64,000 nt of DNA from Spisula solida (Eukaryota; Mollusca; Bivalvia; Venerida; Mactridae): contig OX365948.1 of assembly GCA_947247005.1 (NCBI GenBank), forward strand, positions 41,606,601 to 41,670,600. The letters are read 5' to 3'. Under the pieces are notes generated by a model. It ran no database searches. It saw only the letters and a list, made by a program, of their open reading frames with translations, and was not told where the DNA came from. The translations under genes were made by a program, and so were the position numbers. Of this stretch, positions 49,185 through 59,340 are shown piece after piece (the stretch's first letter is position 1; each line of letters opens with the position of its first letter).

Positions 49185-49965
49185 GTTCCAGTGGGGGTTG
49201 AACCCACGACCATCAGGAAAATGTACAAATAAATGCTTTACAGACAAAACAATACCTAAACACTAAAAAAAAAAAAAATATGGTTCCAGTGGGGGTTGAA
49301 CCCACAACCATCAGGAAAATGTACAAATAAATGCTTTACAGACAAAACAATACCTAAACACTTAAAAAAATAAAAATTAAAAATTATGGTTCCAGTGGGG
49401 GTTGAACCCACGACCATCAGGAAAATGTACAAATACATGCTATAAAGACAAAACAATACCTAAACACTTAAAAAAATAAAAATAAAAAAATAAAAATTAT
49501 GGTTCCAGTGGGGGGTGAACCCACGACCATCAGGAAAATGTACAAATACATGCTATAAAGACAAAACAATACCTAAACACTGAAAAAAATAAAAATAAAA
49601 ATTATGGTTCCAGTGGGGGTTGAACCCACGACCATCAGGAAAATGTACAAATACATGTTATAAAGACAAAACAATACCTAAACATTTAAAAAAAAAAAAA
49701 AAAAAAAAAATTATGGTTCCAGTGGGGGTTTAACCCACGACCATCAGGAAAATGTACAAATAAATGCTTTACAGACAAAACAATACCTAAACACTAAAAA
49801 AAAAAAAATTATGGTTCCAGTGGGGGTTGAACCCACAACCATCAGGAAAATGTACAAATAAATGCTTTACAGACAAAACAATACCTAAACACTCAAAAAA
49901 AAAAAAAAAAAAAAAAATTATGGTTCCAGTGGGGTTTGAACCCACGACCCTCAGGAAAATGTCTA
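47795..49965 (-). repeat. Array of 17 partial tRNA-like (T-arm plus acceptor) units
   Basis: On the minus strand each unit reads cctgatggtcgtgggttcaa, cccccactggaacc, then ataatttttt. This resembles a tRNA T-arm with a B-box (GGGTTCAAACC in some units), an acceptor strand and a T-run like a pol III terminator. Unit starts on the plus strand include 47803, 48115, 48228, 48333, 48439, 48549, 48861, 48974 and 49073, up to 49922. Spacing is about 100-115 bp, apart from one larger gap after 47803 and one after 48549 where a family B fragment intervenes. Blocks at 47841 and 48587 repeat with a 746-bp period, a higher-order duplication that carries the family B fragment with it. No A-box lies in the repeated unit. 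Poly-A (minus: poly-T) runs of variable length separate units. Confidence 0.9.
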
Positions 49966-50040
49966 CGCTCCCTACAGCGCTTTGATTTCCACTTAACCAT
50001 TACAATTCACACCCTGCTATAGAATACTAGAATATTTTGA
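49918..50040 (-). mobile_element. tRNA-like SINE head with both boxes
   Basis: Read on the minus strand, TGGTTAAGTGG (A-box-like, about 49990-50000) precedes the B-box in the last array unit (GGGTTCAAACC, about 49935), with CCTGAGGGTC between. Unlike the other array units, this one has the 5' half of a tRNA-like sequence. It may be the source from which the 3' halves were amplified. Confidence 0.55.
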
Positions 50041-50164
50041 TATTTGACCTTTACAAAACTGCTTTGAACCCTGATACACATTTTCATTGGTTGATGAAAG
50101 TTTATTGTATGTATAGAGAGTAGAGAGTTACAGCAGAGAGTTAAGTGACCATGAAGACTACATG

Positions 50165-50445
50165 TTGAAAGGTTTAAAACAAGGTTTTTTCTATAATTTG
50201 ACCTAGTGAGCTAGTTTTTGACCTCAGATGACCCAATATCGAACTTGACCTAGATTTTGTTGAGATGATCATTGTGACCAAGTTTCATAAAGATTAGGCC
50301 AAAATTGTGACCTCTAGAGAGGACACAACCCAATTGTTGACGGACGGACAGACGGACGGACAGACGGACGGACAGACGGACGACGGACGAAGTGTGATCA
50401 CAAAAGCTCACTCTGTCACTTTGTGACAGGTGAGCTAAAAATGAA
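50165..50445 (+). mobile_element. Dispersed repeat, family B, well-preserved 3' part
   Basis: It contains tataatttgacctagtgagc, tgttgagatgatcattgtga and caagtttcataaagattagg, then a long (ggacggacagac)n tract at 50338-50395, and ends tttgtgacaggtgagctaaa. It is the clearest example of the family 3' end. Confidence 0.75.
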
Positions 50446-52172
50446 GATGGAGAAACCCATCCTACACCATACTGACATAAGCTTATATCGGCCTACACCA
50501 TACTGACATAGGCTTATATCAGCCAAGAAGACAGATCACCAGACTGTAAATCAAGTTATACAATACTACACAGCTTGTTTTCCTGGAAGTTTAAATTGAA
50601 TCTCTAAAGGAAACAGTAAAGGGAAGTTATATATTGTTCTAGTGATTTATAGCCAGTCATTTATATTGTAAAACACGTACAAATTTAATCAATTCTGACT
50701 TAAGCAAAACTGCTGAGAAAATGCTAAATGCCTATTTAATTGTATCATTTATTCATATTAGGCATTCATAAAGCTGGAATAAATAAATCCTTAAAGATTA
50801 TCCCCCACCTACCTAATTTTATGCTTCCCCAACATTTTTTCGATATGTTGTTGGCACCGCGATGGATCGCGGTGTCTGTATTGTAGGACCTGGAAGACAA
50901 TTCCCCTGTGGTGAGCCTCAACTGGTATGAAGTTTATGGACAATTCCCCGTGTGGAGCCTCAATTTGTATGACAGCGAAATGTTTTGGCCATTTGTTTAC
51001 CTTTAAATCAGCAAATAGTTTGTCGTTTATTTTCTTTATGCAGATTATTTAGGTAAAACAAACTCATGATAAATACATGTTTTGACAAAAAATCATTTTA
51101 TAAACATTTCTGTTAAAAAACAATTATGTTATTAATGCTAATGAACTTCTACGCATTAGTGTTTACTAGCGTATTAATTTTTCTTTTATGTTGTTTACAC
51201 CATACGCGATGTCGTCATTTAATGAAACGATTTATTTCATTGGCTGGTTTTACCATGTGACCATGAACAGCGTTTGCTGATTTTTGGACGCCATATTGAT
51301 TACAACGCAGTTTCAGAACCATTTGGACGCAATCTATACAGGGGTGCTTTATTAGCATCGAAACCATCCCAAAATCACACGAACCCCATCGAATACCTGG
51401 TAATATTGGCCTTTTAAATCGGTAAAATGATTGAATAAATCGGCACGCGCCGTCTCGATAACCTAATGTAAACAATCACTGTTAGTAGGATGTACGGGTT
51501 ACGCGTGAATTGCCTAAAGACCGTTATCCGTACTGTCCGGAACATGGGTTTGAAAACAAACTTTCCCACGTTATATTGACCAACATAATTATGGTAGATT
51601 ATGTACACTGAAGAAATATATTGGGTTTTAATTTAGTAATGTTATAGTTAGTTACTTATTTCGTTTTTGTTATTTTGATATACATGTAGATCTATACGGT
51701 CTTTAAACATCATGTTTATTGTAAATGTTGGAATAAATTATGATACATGAACTATACGTTTTATGTGTTTTAATTTCCATTTATCATTAAAATGTACGTT
51801 AAAACAAGGTGATATTTGTATTTGTAATTGCAAATTTTGTCAGTGATTGCAAAGACTATCAGGTCGAGGTCAAATTATGGATATGATCGTGTAGTTATTG
51901 TCTGTTTTAGGTACATCTTTGTATTTTATGACTATTATTGGTGTTAATCGCGAGATTAAGGTTCATTCTTCGTGCACATGCTATATATTTCATAGTGGTT
52001 TGAGGTTTTCGTATATTTTTTAAGAGCTGAAAGTGCGCAAAAATCTGTGCGCAAACTCCGGCTGTGTTTGGTCTACTTGGTGTCTGTCTGTAGTGGCTGG
52101 ACCGTCAGAATTTAAAAGCAGCCACTTGCAGACAGCTTATCTGTCTATTTCAGAATGGTAAGTGTTTTCTAG
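50446..52172. other. Unassigned DNA upstream of a possible exon
   Basis: Two minus-strand open frames at 51215-51608 have no recognisable domain. The plus strand has a run tctgtctatttcag at 52140-52153 followed by aatg and gtaagtg, so splice-like signals are present just before the possible exon. No promoter motif is assigned. Confidence 0.35.
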
Positions 52173-52635
52173 GAAATATGCATCAAGGAAGCCCGATTTT
52201 TTCTCCATTTAGTGGTAATCAGTGCAATGCTATGGCCCTTATAGCATTGTTAGCTTTCTTTCAATGTTCGCGCGATATTAACCATGTTTTTTACCTAAAG
52301 ACGTTGATGGAATATTGCACGAAGGAAATCGACTTTATGGACAAGTCAGTCAAAATCTTGGACATACTCTTATCTGAGTCATTCAGATTTAAGTTCCTTA
52401 ATATTCAAAATGAAAATATATTTGTTATTATTCACTATAGCCAATATATTTTGAAAAATGCCACACCTGCTGTTTCTTATGAAGATCAATTATATATGTC
52501 TTTACAGTTTTACATAATTTCTTTTACGGTGCCCTTTGATGCTTTGCATCAATGGTTATCTTGTATGATACATGTATGGGCTCTACTATATACATACGGG
52601 GATATTTCTGCAACTAGGAAAGGAAGACATTTGGA
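52173..52635 (+). CDS. Possible exon of a cysteine-protease-like gene (unconfirmed)
   Basis: An acceptor-like ttttctag (52165-52172) precedes the frame, whose first Met is at 52178. A donor-like A|GTGAGT lies at 52635-52641, right before the in-frame stop, so this could be an exon of about 463 bp. The peptide starts MHQGSPIFSPFSGNQC, then NAMALIALLAF. The pattern HQG-x3-F-x4-GNQC with a following hydrophobic helix resembles the catalytic-Cys region of OTU/C76-type cysteine proteases found in some large invertebrate and transposon-encoded proteins. The Cys would be residue 16. No catalytic His/Asp segment is visible in this exon. Function is unproven; it may be a chance frame or a piece of a mobile element. 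The family resemblance is from memory. Confidence 0.4.
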
Positions 52636-52764
52636 GTGAGTAAATATTAGGATTTTTTTATTTCTTAGTAGTTCACTAGGCGTAACAACTAGGCTTGGTT
52701 ATATTGAGTAGTAGCCTTAACAAAATGCAAGTATAATCAAAGGGCAACTCCACCTTGAACTAGA

Positions 52765-53090
52765 TCAGTAAAACCGAATTATGCTCCCCGAAGCAAGTGC
52801 TTGTCCCAATTAGTTATGGCCTGGACAAGAATTCAGTATGAAAAATTACAAAGGGGAATAATTAAAACAATATGCAATGAAGAGTTATGGTTCTTGTGCA
52901 CTGCACTTCCCCCCACTGAGATCCATTCACCTATGAAGTTTCAAATTGATATCTCTAATACTTTCCAAGTTATGGCCCGGACAAAAATATCGGACAGAAG
53001 GACAGAACGAAGGATGGACGGACAAAGCGGCAACTGTATGCTCCCCCAGCGGCAACTGTATGCTCCTCCGAATTTTCGGGAAGCAGGGAC
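52765..53090 (+). mobile_element. Dispersed repeat, family C
   Basis: It starts taaaaccgaattatgctccc and cgaagcaagtgcttgtccca, contains tatgaagtttcaaattgata and caagttatggcccggacaaa, then a ggacggacaaagcggcaac tract. It matches 56160-56700 closely. The 3' inverted end is disordered (gtatgctcccc.. twice). Confidence 0.7.
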
Positions 53091-53945
53091 AAAGTTTTAA
53101 CAGGACCATCCAACCAACTTACAGACCAAAAAAAAGCATGACTCCCAACAATTCCCCTATGTTTTTGGTACATGTATATAAGGATGTATGTAAACCATTC
53201 CCAACCTTTTGTAAAAAGTATTCTATATTCTTTTATTACTTATTCTGAGCTGAACCATGTACAAGCCTTTCATTGGTCAACAAAGTGGGTATTATTTAAT
53301 CTTAAAACACCAAGAAATTTTGATCAAAATCAAAGGTAGATTTTTGAAAACAACTCCTTGCCCATTCATTTTTTAATTAATTGCAAAACAGTTTATGGCA
53401 TGCTAATCAGTAATTAATTCATAATTGCATAATTGTTGAAATTCAATCATCCTAAAATACATATGTATGTCCTTTTTAAAATATGACTAAAATTTTCTTC
53501 AAAGGTGCAGATTCTCTGTGCTTCGAACATGCCTGGCGGCTCAGTAATATTGGATAATTGTTAACATTTAGGCTATATATACCAAAACAGCAGCCAAATA
53601 TTATGGTGCTGGAGAACACATCTATTATTCATTCTTGTTTCCTCCCCCAGTTCTATGCAATCCCATACTCCAATGACGTTCTCCCAGACACATCATCTAA
53701 ATCATACCCAGATCTACTTTATCTTTATTATCTATTTAGTGAACAGAACCACTTATACCATTATAGATTATGTAGTAAGCTAGCATATGCAATAACTGAG
53801 AAATAAGTCTTCCAAATAATACCAAAAACAGTCATAACCGAGTTACTAATGTACAAAAATGCTGCATTGGCCTTTAGCAACTTCAATCTAGGCTCTAGTG
53901 CTTCCTCTAAACAACAGAGATATGTTTATATAAGAGTTTGATTTT
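53091..53945. other. Unassigned DNA
   Basis: An 82-codon open frame at 53558-53806 (MLTFRLYIPKQQ...) has no recognisable domain. It could belong to the gene-like region around it but nothing shows this. Confidence 0.35.
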
Positions 53946-54239
53946 GTGCATCACCAAAATGTACAGTACTGTCAAGTTAGGATTAAACAGAGTGGCGCAG
54001 TGGTTGAGTCTACTATTACTGTGAACTGCTTATCCAGACATCTACCCTATAATAATATTAATTATTTCAATGCTGAACTGAAATACTACATTTGCCTTAC
54101 TTGTTCTGACAATGGGTGTAATATTGTGTGCACACACAAAATGAAACGTCACTCTAACATTATTCCAACTGGACAGTACCAGCAGAGCCCATGGCCAAAT
54201 AAAAAGAGGAGGGTATTGCTCATGAATCATCAACAGTGA
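53946..54239 (+). pseudogene. Gene-like fragment with Cys/His motif, duplicated downstream
   Basis: A 97-codon frame includes SGAVVESTITV (about residues 17-27), FNAELKYY (about 42-49) and CSDNGCNIVCTHKMKRH (about 53-69), a Cys/His cluster that could bind zinc. The diverged second copy at 55030-55255 keeps SDAAVGSTITV, FNAKLTNY and SDNGCTLLCTHKQLRH, with several differences at third codon positions, but has stops and a frameshift between them. Conservation of the peptide in one frame hints at past coding. I do not recognise the family. It may have been part of the same gene as the exon at 52173. Confidence 0.35.
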
Positions 54240-54274
54240 AAGACATTTCTGACAAGTCTTTTTTTCTATTCCAG

Positions 54275-54420
54275 GGGTGGTATTCAATACTAATATTACT
54301 TGACTTAAGGATAAGGACAACCAATCAGATCGCATCATATTAAACTTTGGTCAGTAACAGGCGATATGATTGGCTATCCTTACTCTCTAATTAAATAAGA
54401 TCAATATTGAATACCAACCC
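54275..54420. mobile_element. Fold-back MITE, 146 bp
   Basis: GGGTGGTATTCAATACTAAT on the left and the reverse complement of the right end (GGGTTGGTATTCAATATTGA) pair, and pairing resumes at AACCAATCAGATCGC / GCGATATGATTGGCT. It is absent from the second copy of the surrounding block, so it arrived after the duplication or was lost. Confidence 0.8.
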
Positions 54421-54433
54421 AGGACTGGTACTT

Positions 54434-54640
54434 CTAATCTGACTTTGGTAGCATCCTGTGTTGGATACTTAGTACCATCTCTATATCAGGAGCTGCTGCT
54501 TTCCCACTTTGTAGTTCGTTGACAATATGGTTGAGAACTTGTTGTTTAATTCTTGGTTCTGCTTCAATATAACAAATAGAGTTTCGTTTCTTCTTCCTCT
54601 TAAAACTATTTGCATGACCCACTCTGTGGTATTATTACAA
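54434..54640 (-). pseudogene. Open segment shared with the second block
   Basis: The minus frame 54434-54622 contains EAEPRIKQQVLNHIVNELQS then GKAAAPDIE. The second copy (55380-55440 and 55690-55740) keeps QRGKAAALEKL and SEPRI in pieces. The peptide looks protein-like, but the opposite strand is also partly open, so the coding strand is uncertain. I do not recognise it. Confidence 0.25.
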
Positions 54641-54699
54641 ATTTTAACGCTTTTTTCTGACAAGGGCAGACTTTAATCAACGGAGAGACAGAGGTGTGA

Positions 54700-54947
54700 T
54701 ACAAGGAATCAGTGTGCTTCACCCTAGCTCTTTTCCAATAGATTCCTTGGTTCTTTTAAGTGCCCGGTGTACAGCACCAATACACGCGAGACAACCTCTG
54801 GGTTTCCTACCAATTTCGTCTCTAGTTGGGTGGGAAACACTGAAAAGTGTTTCAGAAATGACCAAGTGCCCCGGCCAAGATTCAAACCAGGGACCTCTTG
54901 ATCAGTAGACAAGAGCGTTAACTGCTCGACCACCGTGCCACCCTATT
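54700..54947 (-). mobile_element. tRNA-derived SINE, second type
   Basis: Read on the minus strand it begins GGTGGCACGGTGGTCGAGCA (A-box-like TGGTCGAGCAG), has TTGTCTACTGATCAAGAGGT, a B-box-like GGTTTGAATCT, then a body (aacacttttcagtgtttccc, accctaactagagacg-like). It differs from the 44205-type SINE. It is intact enough to show both pol III boxes. Confidence 0.7.
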
Positions 54948-55019
54948 TTTTTTGTGGCAGTTGATGGGACAATAGTCGCTTAGTTTCTCTCTTGATGTTA
55001 TACATTTTTATGTATAGTT

Positions 55020-55770
55020 TAGTCAGGGTAAGAATACAGTGACGCAGCGGTCGGGTCCACTATTACGGTGGTCAGGGTAAGAATACAGTGACGCAGCGGT
55101 CGGGTCCACTATTACGGTGTATAATCAACTATAAAGGCTTTAACAGACGGCCATGATTTCAATGCTAAACTAACAAACTATATTCGGACTACCTTCTCAG
55201 ACAATGGTTGTACTCTTTTGTGTACACATAAACAGCTACGTCACTGTCACCAGATCCTAACTTGATTATACATTGTATTGCATGGTGCAATTCTATTGAC
55301 AATAAATACACTACTGCACAGTATATGAACACTATAAAGACTAGAGAGTGTTTTTTCTTTCAATCAGGTTTTCAGAGCATCCTGTGTCAGCTTCTCAAGT
55401 GCTGCTGCTTTCCCTCTTTGTATAGCACGGAGAATTTGACCTGATCCTGACCTTTATGCATGAATATACTATAGGGTTCTTGCGTTGAATATATAAATTT
55501 CCACGAGCAAATTGTGCAATATCTGCCCTATAGATATGTGTTTGTATTACACCTCGAGTGTCTTCGTGATAAATACTTCCCGCTAATGAAAACATACAAC
55601 CGGGGCTATAAATATAGACATGATATCAGCTGTTAAATTATGCTAATAGAAGGTTGAGAGTCGCATCAAATTCTCTGCACTATAGTTCCTTGACAGCATG
55701 GTTGAGACTTGGTTGTTTCAGTCTATTCTTGGTTCAGATTTAAATGGAGCCAGTGAGGAGTAGGTGGGGC
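55020..55770 (+). repeat. Second, degenerate copy of the 53960-54640 block
   Basis: It shares gcagcggtcgggtccactat / gcagtggttgagtctactat, tttcaatgctaaact / tttcaatgctgaact, cagacaatggttgtact / tgacaatgggtgtaata, gctgctgctttccc and cttggttca with the first copy, in the same order, about 1.07 kb apart. A 53-bp head (agaatacagtgacgcagcgg...) is itself doubled at 55030 and 55083. Bases 55445-55680 are extra relative to the first copy. Confidence 0.6.
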
Positions 55771-55801
55771 AGTCGTCTTTTAAAATTCTGTTTATGTTTA
55801 T

Positions 55802-56019
55802 ATGTCGCTGGCTTAGAATTACAATTACTTACGATCTTATAAGACTCATGCAATCTGCATCACCAGGCGCTTCTTATGAGCCCGTTTTCATGAAAACCAA
55901 ACTGAAATTTAAAAAGCTTGTTTGTCCATAAGTAAAGAGTAGTTTTCAGACAGTTTTTTCTTGTTTTCTCAAAATATTGATTTTGTACTTACAACCGTCT
56001 AATTCTAAGCCAGCGACAT
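55802..56019. mobile_element. Small MITE, 218 bp
   Basis: ATGTCGCTGGCTTAGAATTA and the reverse complement of the right end (ATGTCGCTGGCTTAGAATTA) are identical over 20 bp. A relative is nested at 45358-45552. Confidence 0.85.
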
Positions 56020-56159
56020 GACAGTTTGGGCAATAAATAATGTTTAAACAGTAATTACTCCAAAAGCATTTTAATAAAGCTTAGACACTGATTGGTCGAA
56101 GTGGGCTAATAGGATGTTTCAGATCCTGCAGCTGCACATTTGTTCACAGCCAAAACAAG

Positions 56160-56700
56160 GAATCGGTAAAACCGAATTATGTTCCCCGAAGCAAGTGCTT
56201 GTCCCAACTTGGGAAATAACATATTACAGATACGAAGATACAGGTAAAAAAAGAAAATAATGTAGAATTATGGTTCTTTGACACTGCACTTCTGGCCCAG
56301 ACAAGAATTAAGTAAGAAAAATTACAAAGTGGAATAACTAAAAAAATATTCAATCAAGAGTTATGGTTCTTGTGCACTGCACTTCCCCTAAATGAGGTCT
56401 ATTCACCTATGAAGTTTCAAATTGATATCTCTAATACTCTTCAAGTTATGGCCCGGACAAAAGTGTGACGGACGGACAGACAGACGTTCTCCCTGACTTG
56501 ACATTGTGGAGTTTTCTTTTGTTTATTCTTTTGTTTGTAAAACCCCATAAGCAACATTTTGCACCCCGTAAGCAACGGAATGAATAGAATCTAAATATAG
56601 CCTATTGTTCCGCACCCTACAACTACAAGTGGGTGCGTACGGACGGACGGAAGGCCAGACAAAGCGGCGACAATATGCTCACCCTTCGGGGAGCATAAAA
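56160..56700 (+). mobile_element. Dispersed repeat, family C, full copy
   Basis: TTATGTTCCCCGAAG (56177) and CTTCGGGGAGCATAA (56682-56696) are inverted ends with one mismatch. The interior has gagttatggttcttgtgcac, ctatgaagtttcaaattgat and gttatggcccggacaaaagt, and gacggacggacagacagac tracts at 56466 and 56637. Bases 56500-56630 are extra relative to the 52765 copy and may be an insertion. Confidence 0.75.
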
Positions 56701-56723
56701 ATGTGTCAGGGATTCTGAGAATG

Positions 56724-57150
56724 CCGGTGTAACAGGCCCCGTCTTCCCCCAGTCAGTTTTATCCCCCGGGGATAAACCGGGCTGGCCCAGTTTATCCCCC
56801 GGGGGAAGAAGAGGCCTAGTCAGTTTTATCCCCCGCCAGGCCTCTTTTTCCCCCACCCCAGGCCTATTCTTCCCCCACCTAAAAATATATTTTTTTTGTT
56901 ATGGAGATGGGGAAGAAGAGGCCTTGTCTATTTTATCCCCCACTCGAGTATAATTATCATGGAGATGGGGGAAGGAATAGACTGGTCAAATTGATCAATA
57001 TTTAATACAGAGGTGGGGGAAGAAGAGACCTGGTCTTTTTTATCCCCCACCTGAGTATAATTAATACAGAGATGGGGGAAGATGAGGCCTAGTCTACTTT
57101 ATCCCCGGGGGATAAACTGGGGGGGGGGATAAAATTGACCGTTACACCGG
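56724..57150. mobile_element. Inverted-repeat element with CCCCCGGGGG palindromes
   Basis: The ends are CCGGTGTAACAGG and the reverse complement of CCGTTACACCGG. The interior repeats 'gggggaagaagaggcctagtc' and 'ttttatcccccgggggataaa'-like palindromes, so it would fold strongly. A shorter relative interrupts the SINE at 8391-8556. It is non-coding. Confidence 0.7.
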
Positions 57151-57640
57151 TGTTTGAGAAATACCAGAATTCATGACCAGTAAAGTATGTTTCCTTCATG
57201 CATGCTGCCACTGAATGTCAATAGGAACAACTTGAGAATATAGTTAATGGTAATCTTATTAGGTGGGCTATTTTCTCAATTATGGTTTCCTGACAACACA
57301 CAATGGTAGCCTGTTATTACACCCAGCTTTTAGACCTGGCTTCATTAATATTGTACAGCTTTATATCACTATAGCATGCTCGTCTACCATTATATCCACA
57401 GAAAACAATTGCATGTGAATAAATACAGCAATTTGGGTCTTGCAAAACAAATGCATACAAAAACAACCAACTAGTACTGATCAAGTTTACCTGAGAAATG
57501 GACATAAAACCGAAAATACATAAACAGAGAGAGACATAAGCAAAGGGAGGGAAGTGAGTAAAAAATTGAATTTGAGGGTTGGGGGATGGGGACAGAGCAT
57601 TTAAATTAATCATTGAGTAAGAATACTGGTTTCAGGGTAA
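57151..57640. other. Unassigned DNA
   Basis: A 98-codon minus-strand frame at 57317-57613 has no recognisable domain. Nothing else was recognised. Confidence 0.4.
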
Positions 57641-58207
57641 AACAAGAAGGCCAGGTGGTCATATATCGCTCACCTGGGATAAAACAAGAAGGCCAGGTGG
57701 TCATATATCGCTCACCTGGGTAAAACAAGAAGGCCAGGTGGTCATATATCGCTCACCTGCGTAAAACAAGAAGGCCAGGTAGTCATATATCGCTCACCTG
57801 GGTAAAACAAGAAGGCCAGGTGGTCATATATCGCTCACCTGGGTAAAACAAGAAGGCCAGGTAGTCATATATTGCTCACCTGGGTAAAACAAGAAGGCCA
57901 GGTAGTCATATATCGCTCACCTGGGTAAAACAAGAAGGCCAGGTGGTCATATATCGCTCACCTGGGTAAAACAAGAAGGCCAGGTAGTCATATATTGCTC
58001 ACCTGGGTAAAACAAGAAGGCCAGGTGGTCATATATCGCTCACCTTGGTAAAACAAGAAGGTCAGGTGGTCATATATTGCTCACCTGGGTAAAACAAGAA
58101 GGCCAGGTAGTTATATATCGCTCACCGGGGTAAAACAAGAAGGCCAGGTGGTCATATATCGCTCACCTGGGTAAAACAAGAAGGCCAGGCAGTCATATAT
58201 CGCTCAC
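57641..58207 (+). repeat. 41-bp array made of a dispersed-element 5' end
   Basis: The unit is gggtaaaacaagaaggccag, gtggtcatatatcgctcacc, t (41 bp), with about 13 copies that are nearly identical. The unit carries the 'aacaagagggcc...tcgctcacct' signature that starts family B (44894) and the fragment at 20975. After the last copy (58207) the sequence continues with phrases like those of family C (agtaatgctctggacaaaca, gtcactgcacttcacctaaa), so the array sits at the 5' end of one element. Confidence 0.9.
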
Positions 58208-59295
58208 TATTCATAAATCAATATCTTACATAGCTTTAAAGTAATGCTCTGGACAAACATCTATTTTTAACTTAAATAAAGGGAGATTATTTCAAAACTG
58301 GATTATATAGAGTAATGGAACTTGGTCACTGCACTTCACCTAAATGCCACATATTCATATGTCAGGAGAGTGCCACTTCAGAGAGGTGGCATTATGAGAG
58401 GGAACACTGTACTTAATTAAATACGACCACCAATGTGTGCCAAAAATGGCCAAATAATTGCCTTGCATGTGGTGACATTATAAGTCTAGAAAATGCAAAT
58501 GGTTTACAGCAGTGAAATCCAATTTGAAGAACAATGGAGAAATGGAAGATTCTTGGGTTTAATCATAGTATATAATTATTATACTTTGTTCAACTTTAGT
58601 GTCAAGTTTATGTTTCTCATTATAAGGTTAAATTTATAATACCAATCTAAACTTTTAGAGCAATCATTTCGACATACTGTATATTTGAAACTTACCCTAC
58701 AATTTCGGGTTTCTCTATAAAATGTAGAAAGCTTCCTACTAATTATCTAATACTTTATAGAATCGTCTTTCAAGGAAGGTTCCCTACTTCATTATTCCAG
58801 TGCCACCTTTGTTCTCCCGTGGGACTTCCTGGCAAATTAACTCACAACACTTTCCTGACTACACTCTAAAATAAACAGACAATTTGCATATAATACAATA
58901 GCCGGAATGATGTGGTGTTTGGGATAGAGTCCAGACAAGCCTCATCCCTAGGGATGATAGTGGGATATTAATGATCCTACTGAATATAACAATCATTTTG
59001 TCTCCCTTAAAGCAAGCTATTGAGATGTTTGGTAGTCTACCTAGGTGTACAGAAGTCTGCTGGACATCTCATTCTGTCAGAGGGGAAATACTGACACACA
59101 TACATCAAATACAACTCTACAACAATCATTTCCAATAGGAAAACAAACACAGAACTTCTTATATTTTTCTTAATTAATTTGACAAAACTTAATTAACATC
59201 TAATAAATAAGTTGAGAAGGCGGCTAATTTTTTGTTGTGTTATTTCTATAAACATTTCTCTGGACATGGCTATTTCTAATTTGTACAATATATAT
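58208..59295. other. Remnant of a dispersed element, then unassigned DNA
   Basis: Bases 58208-58360 look like a diverged family-C-type body. The rest to 59295 shows no gene or repeat. Confidence 0.4.
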
Positions 59296-59300
59296 ATATA

Positions 59301-59340
59301 CTCCTGAAGAGCCTGTTATAGGCGAAATGCATTGGGTTTT
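59301..59340 (+). ncRNA. Hammerhead-ribozyme-like motif of a Penelope-type tail
   Basis: CTGAAGA (59304-59310) fits the core CUGANGA, followed by a 4-bp stem GCCT/AGGC with loop (59311-59323) and GAAA (59324-59327). The whole tcctgaagagcctgttatag, gcgaaatgcattggg resembles the tails of Penelope-like retroelements, which carry hammerhead ribozymes. Stem III and the cleavage site are not clear, so activity is doubtful. No Penelope reverse transcriptase is visible nearby. Confidence 0.5.
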
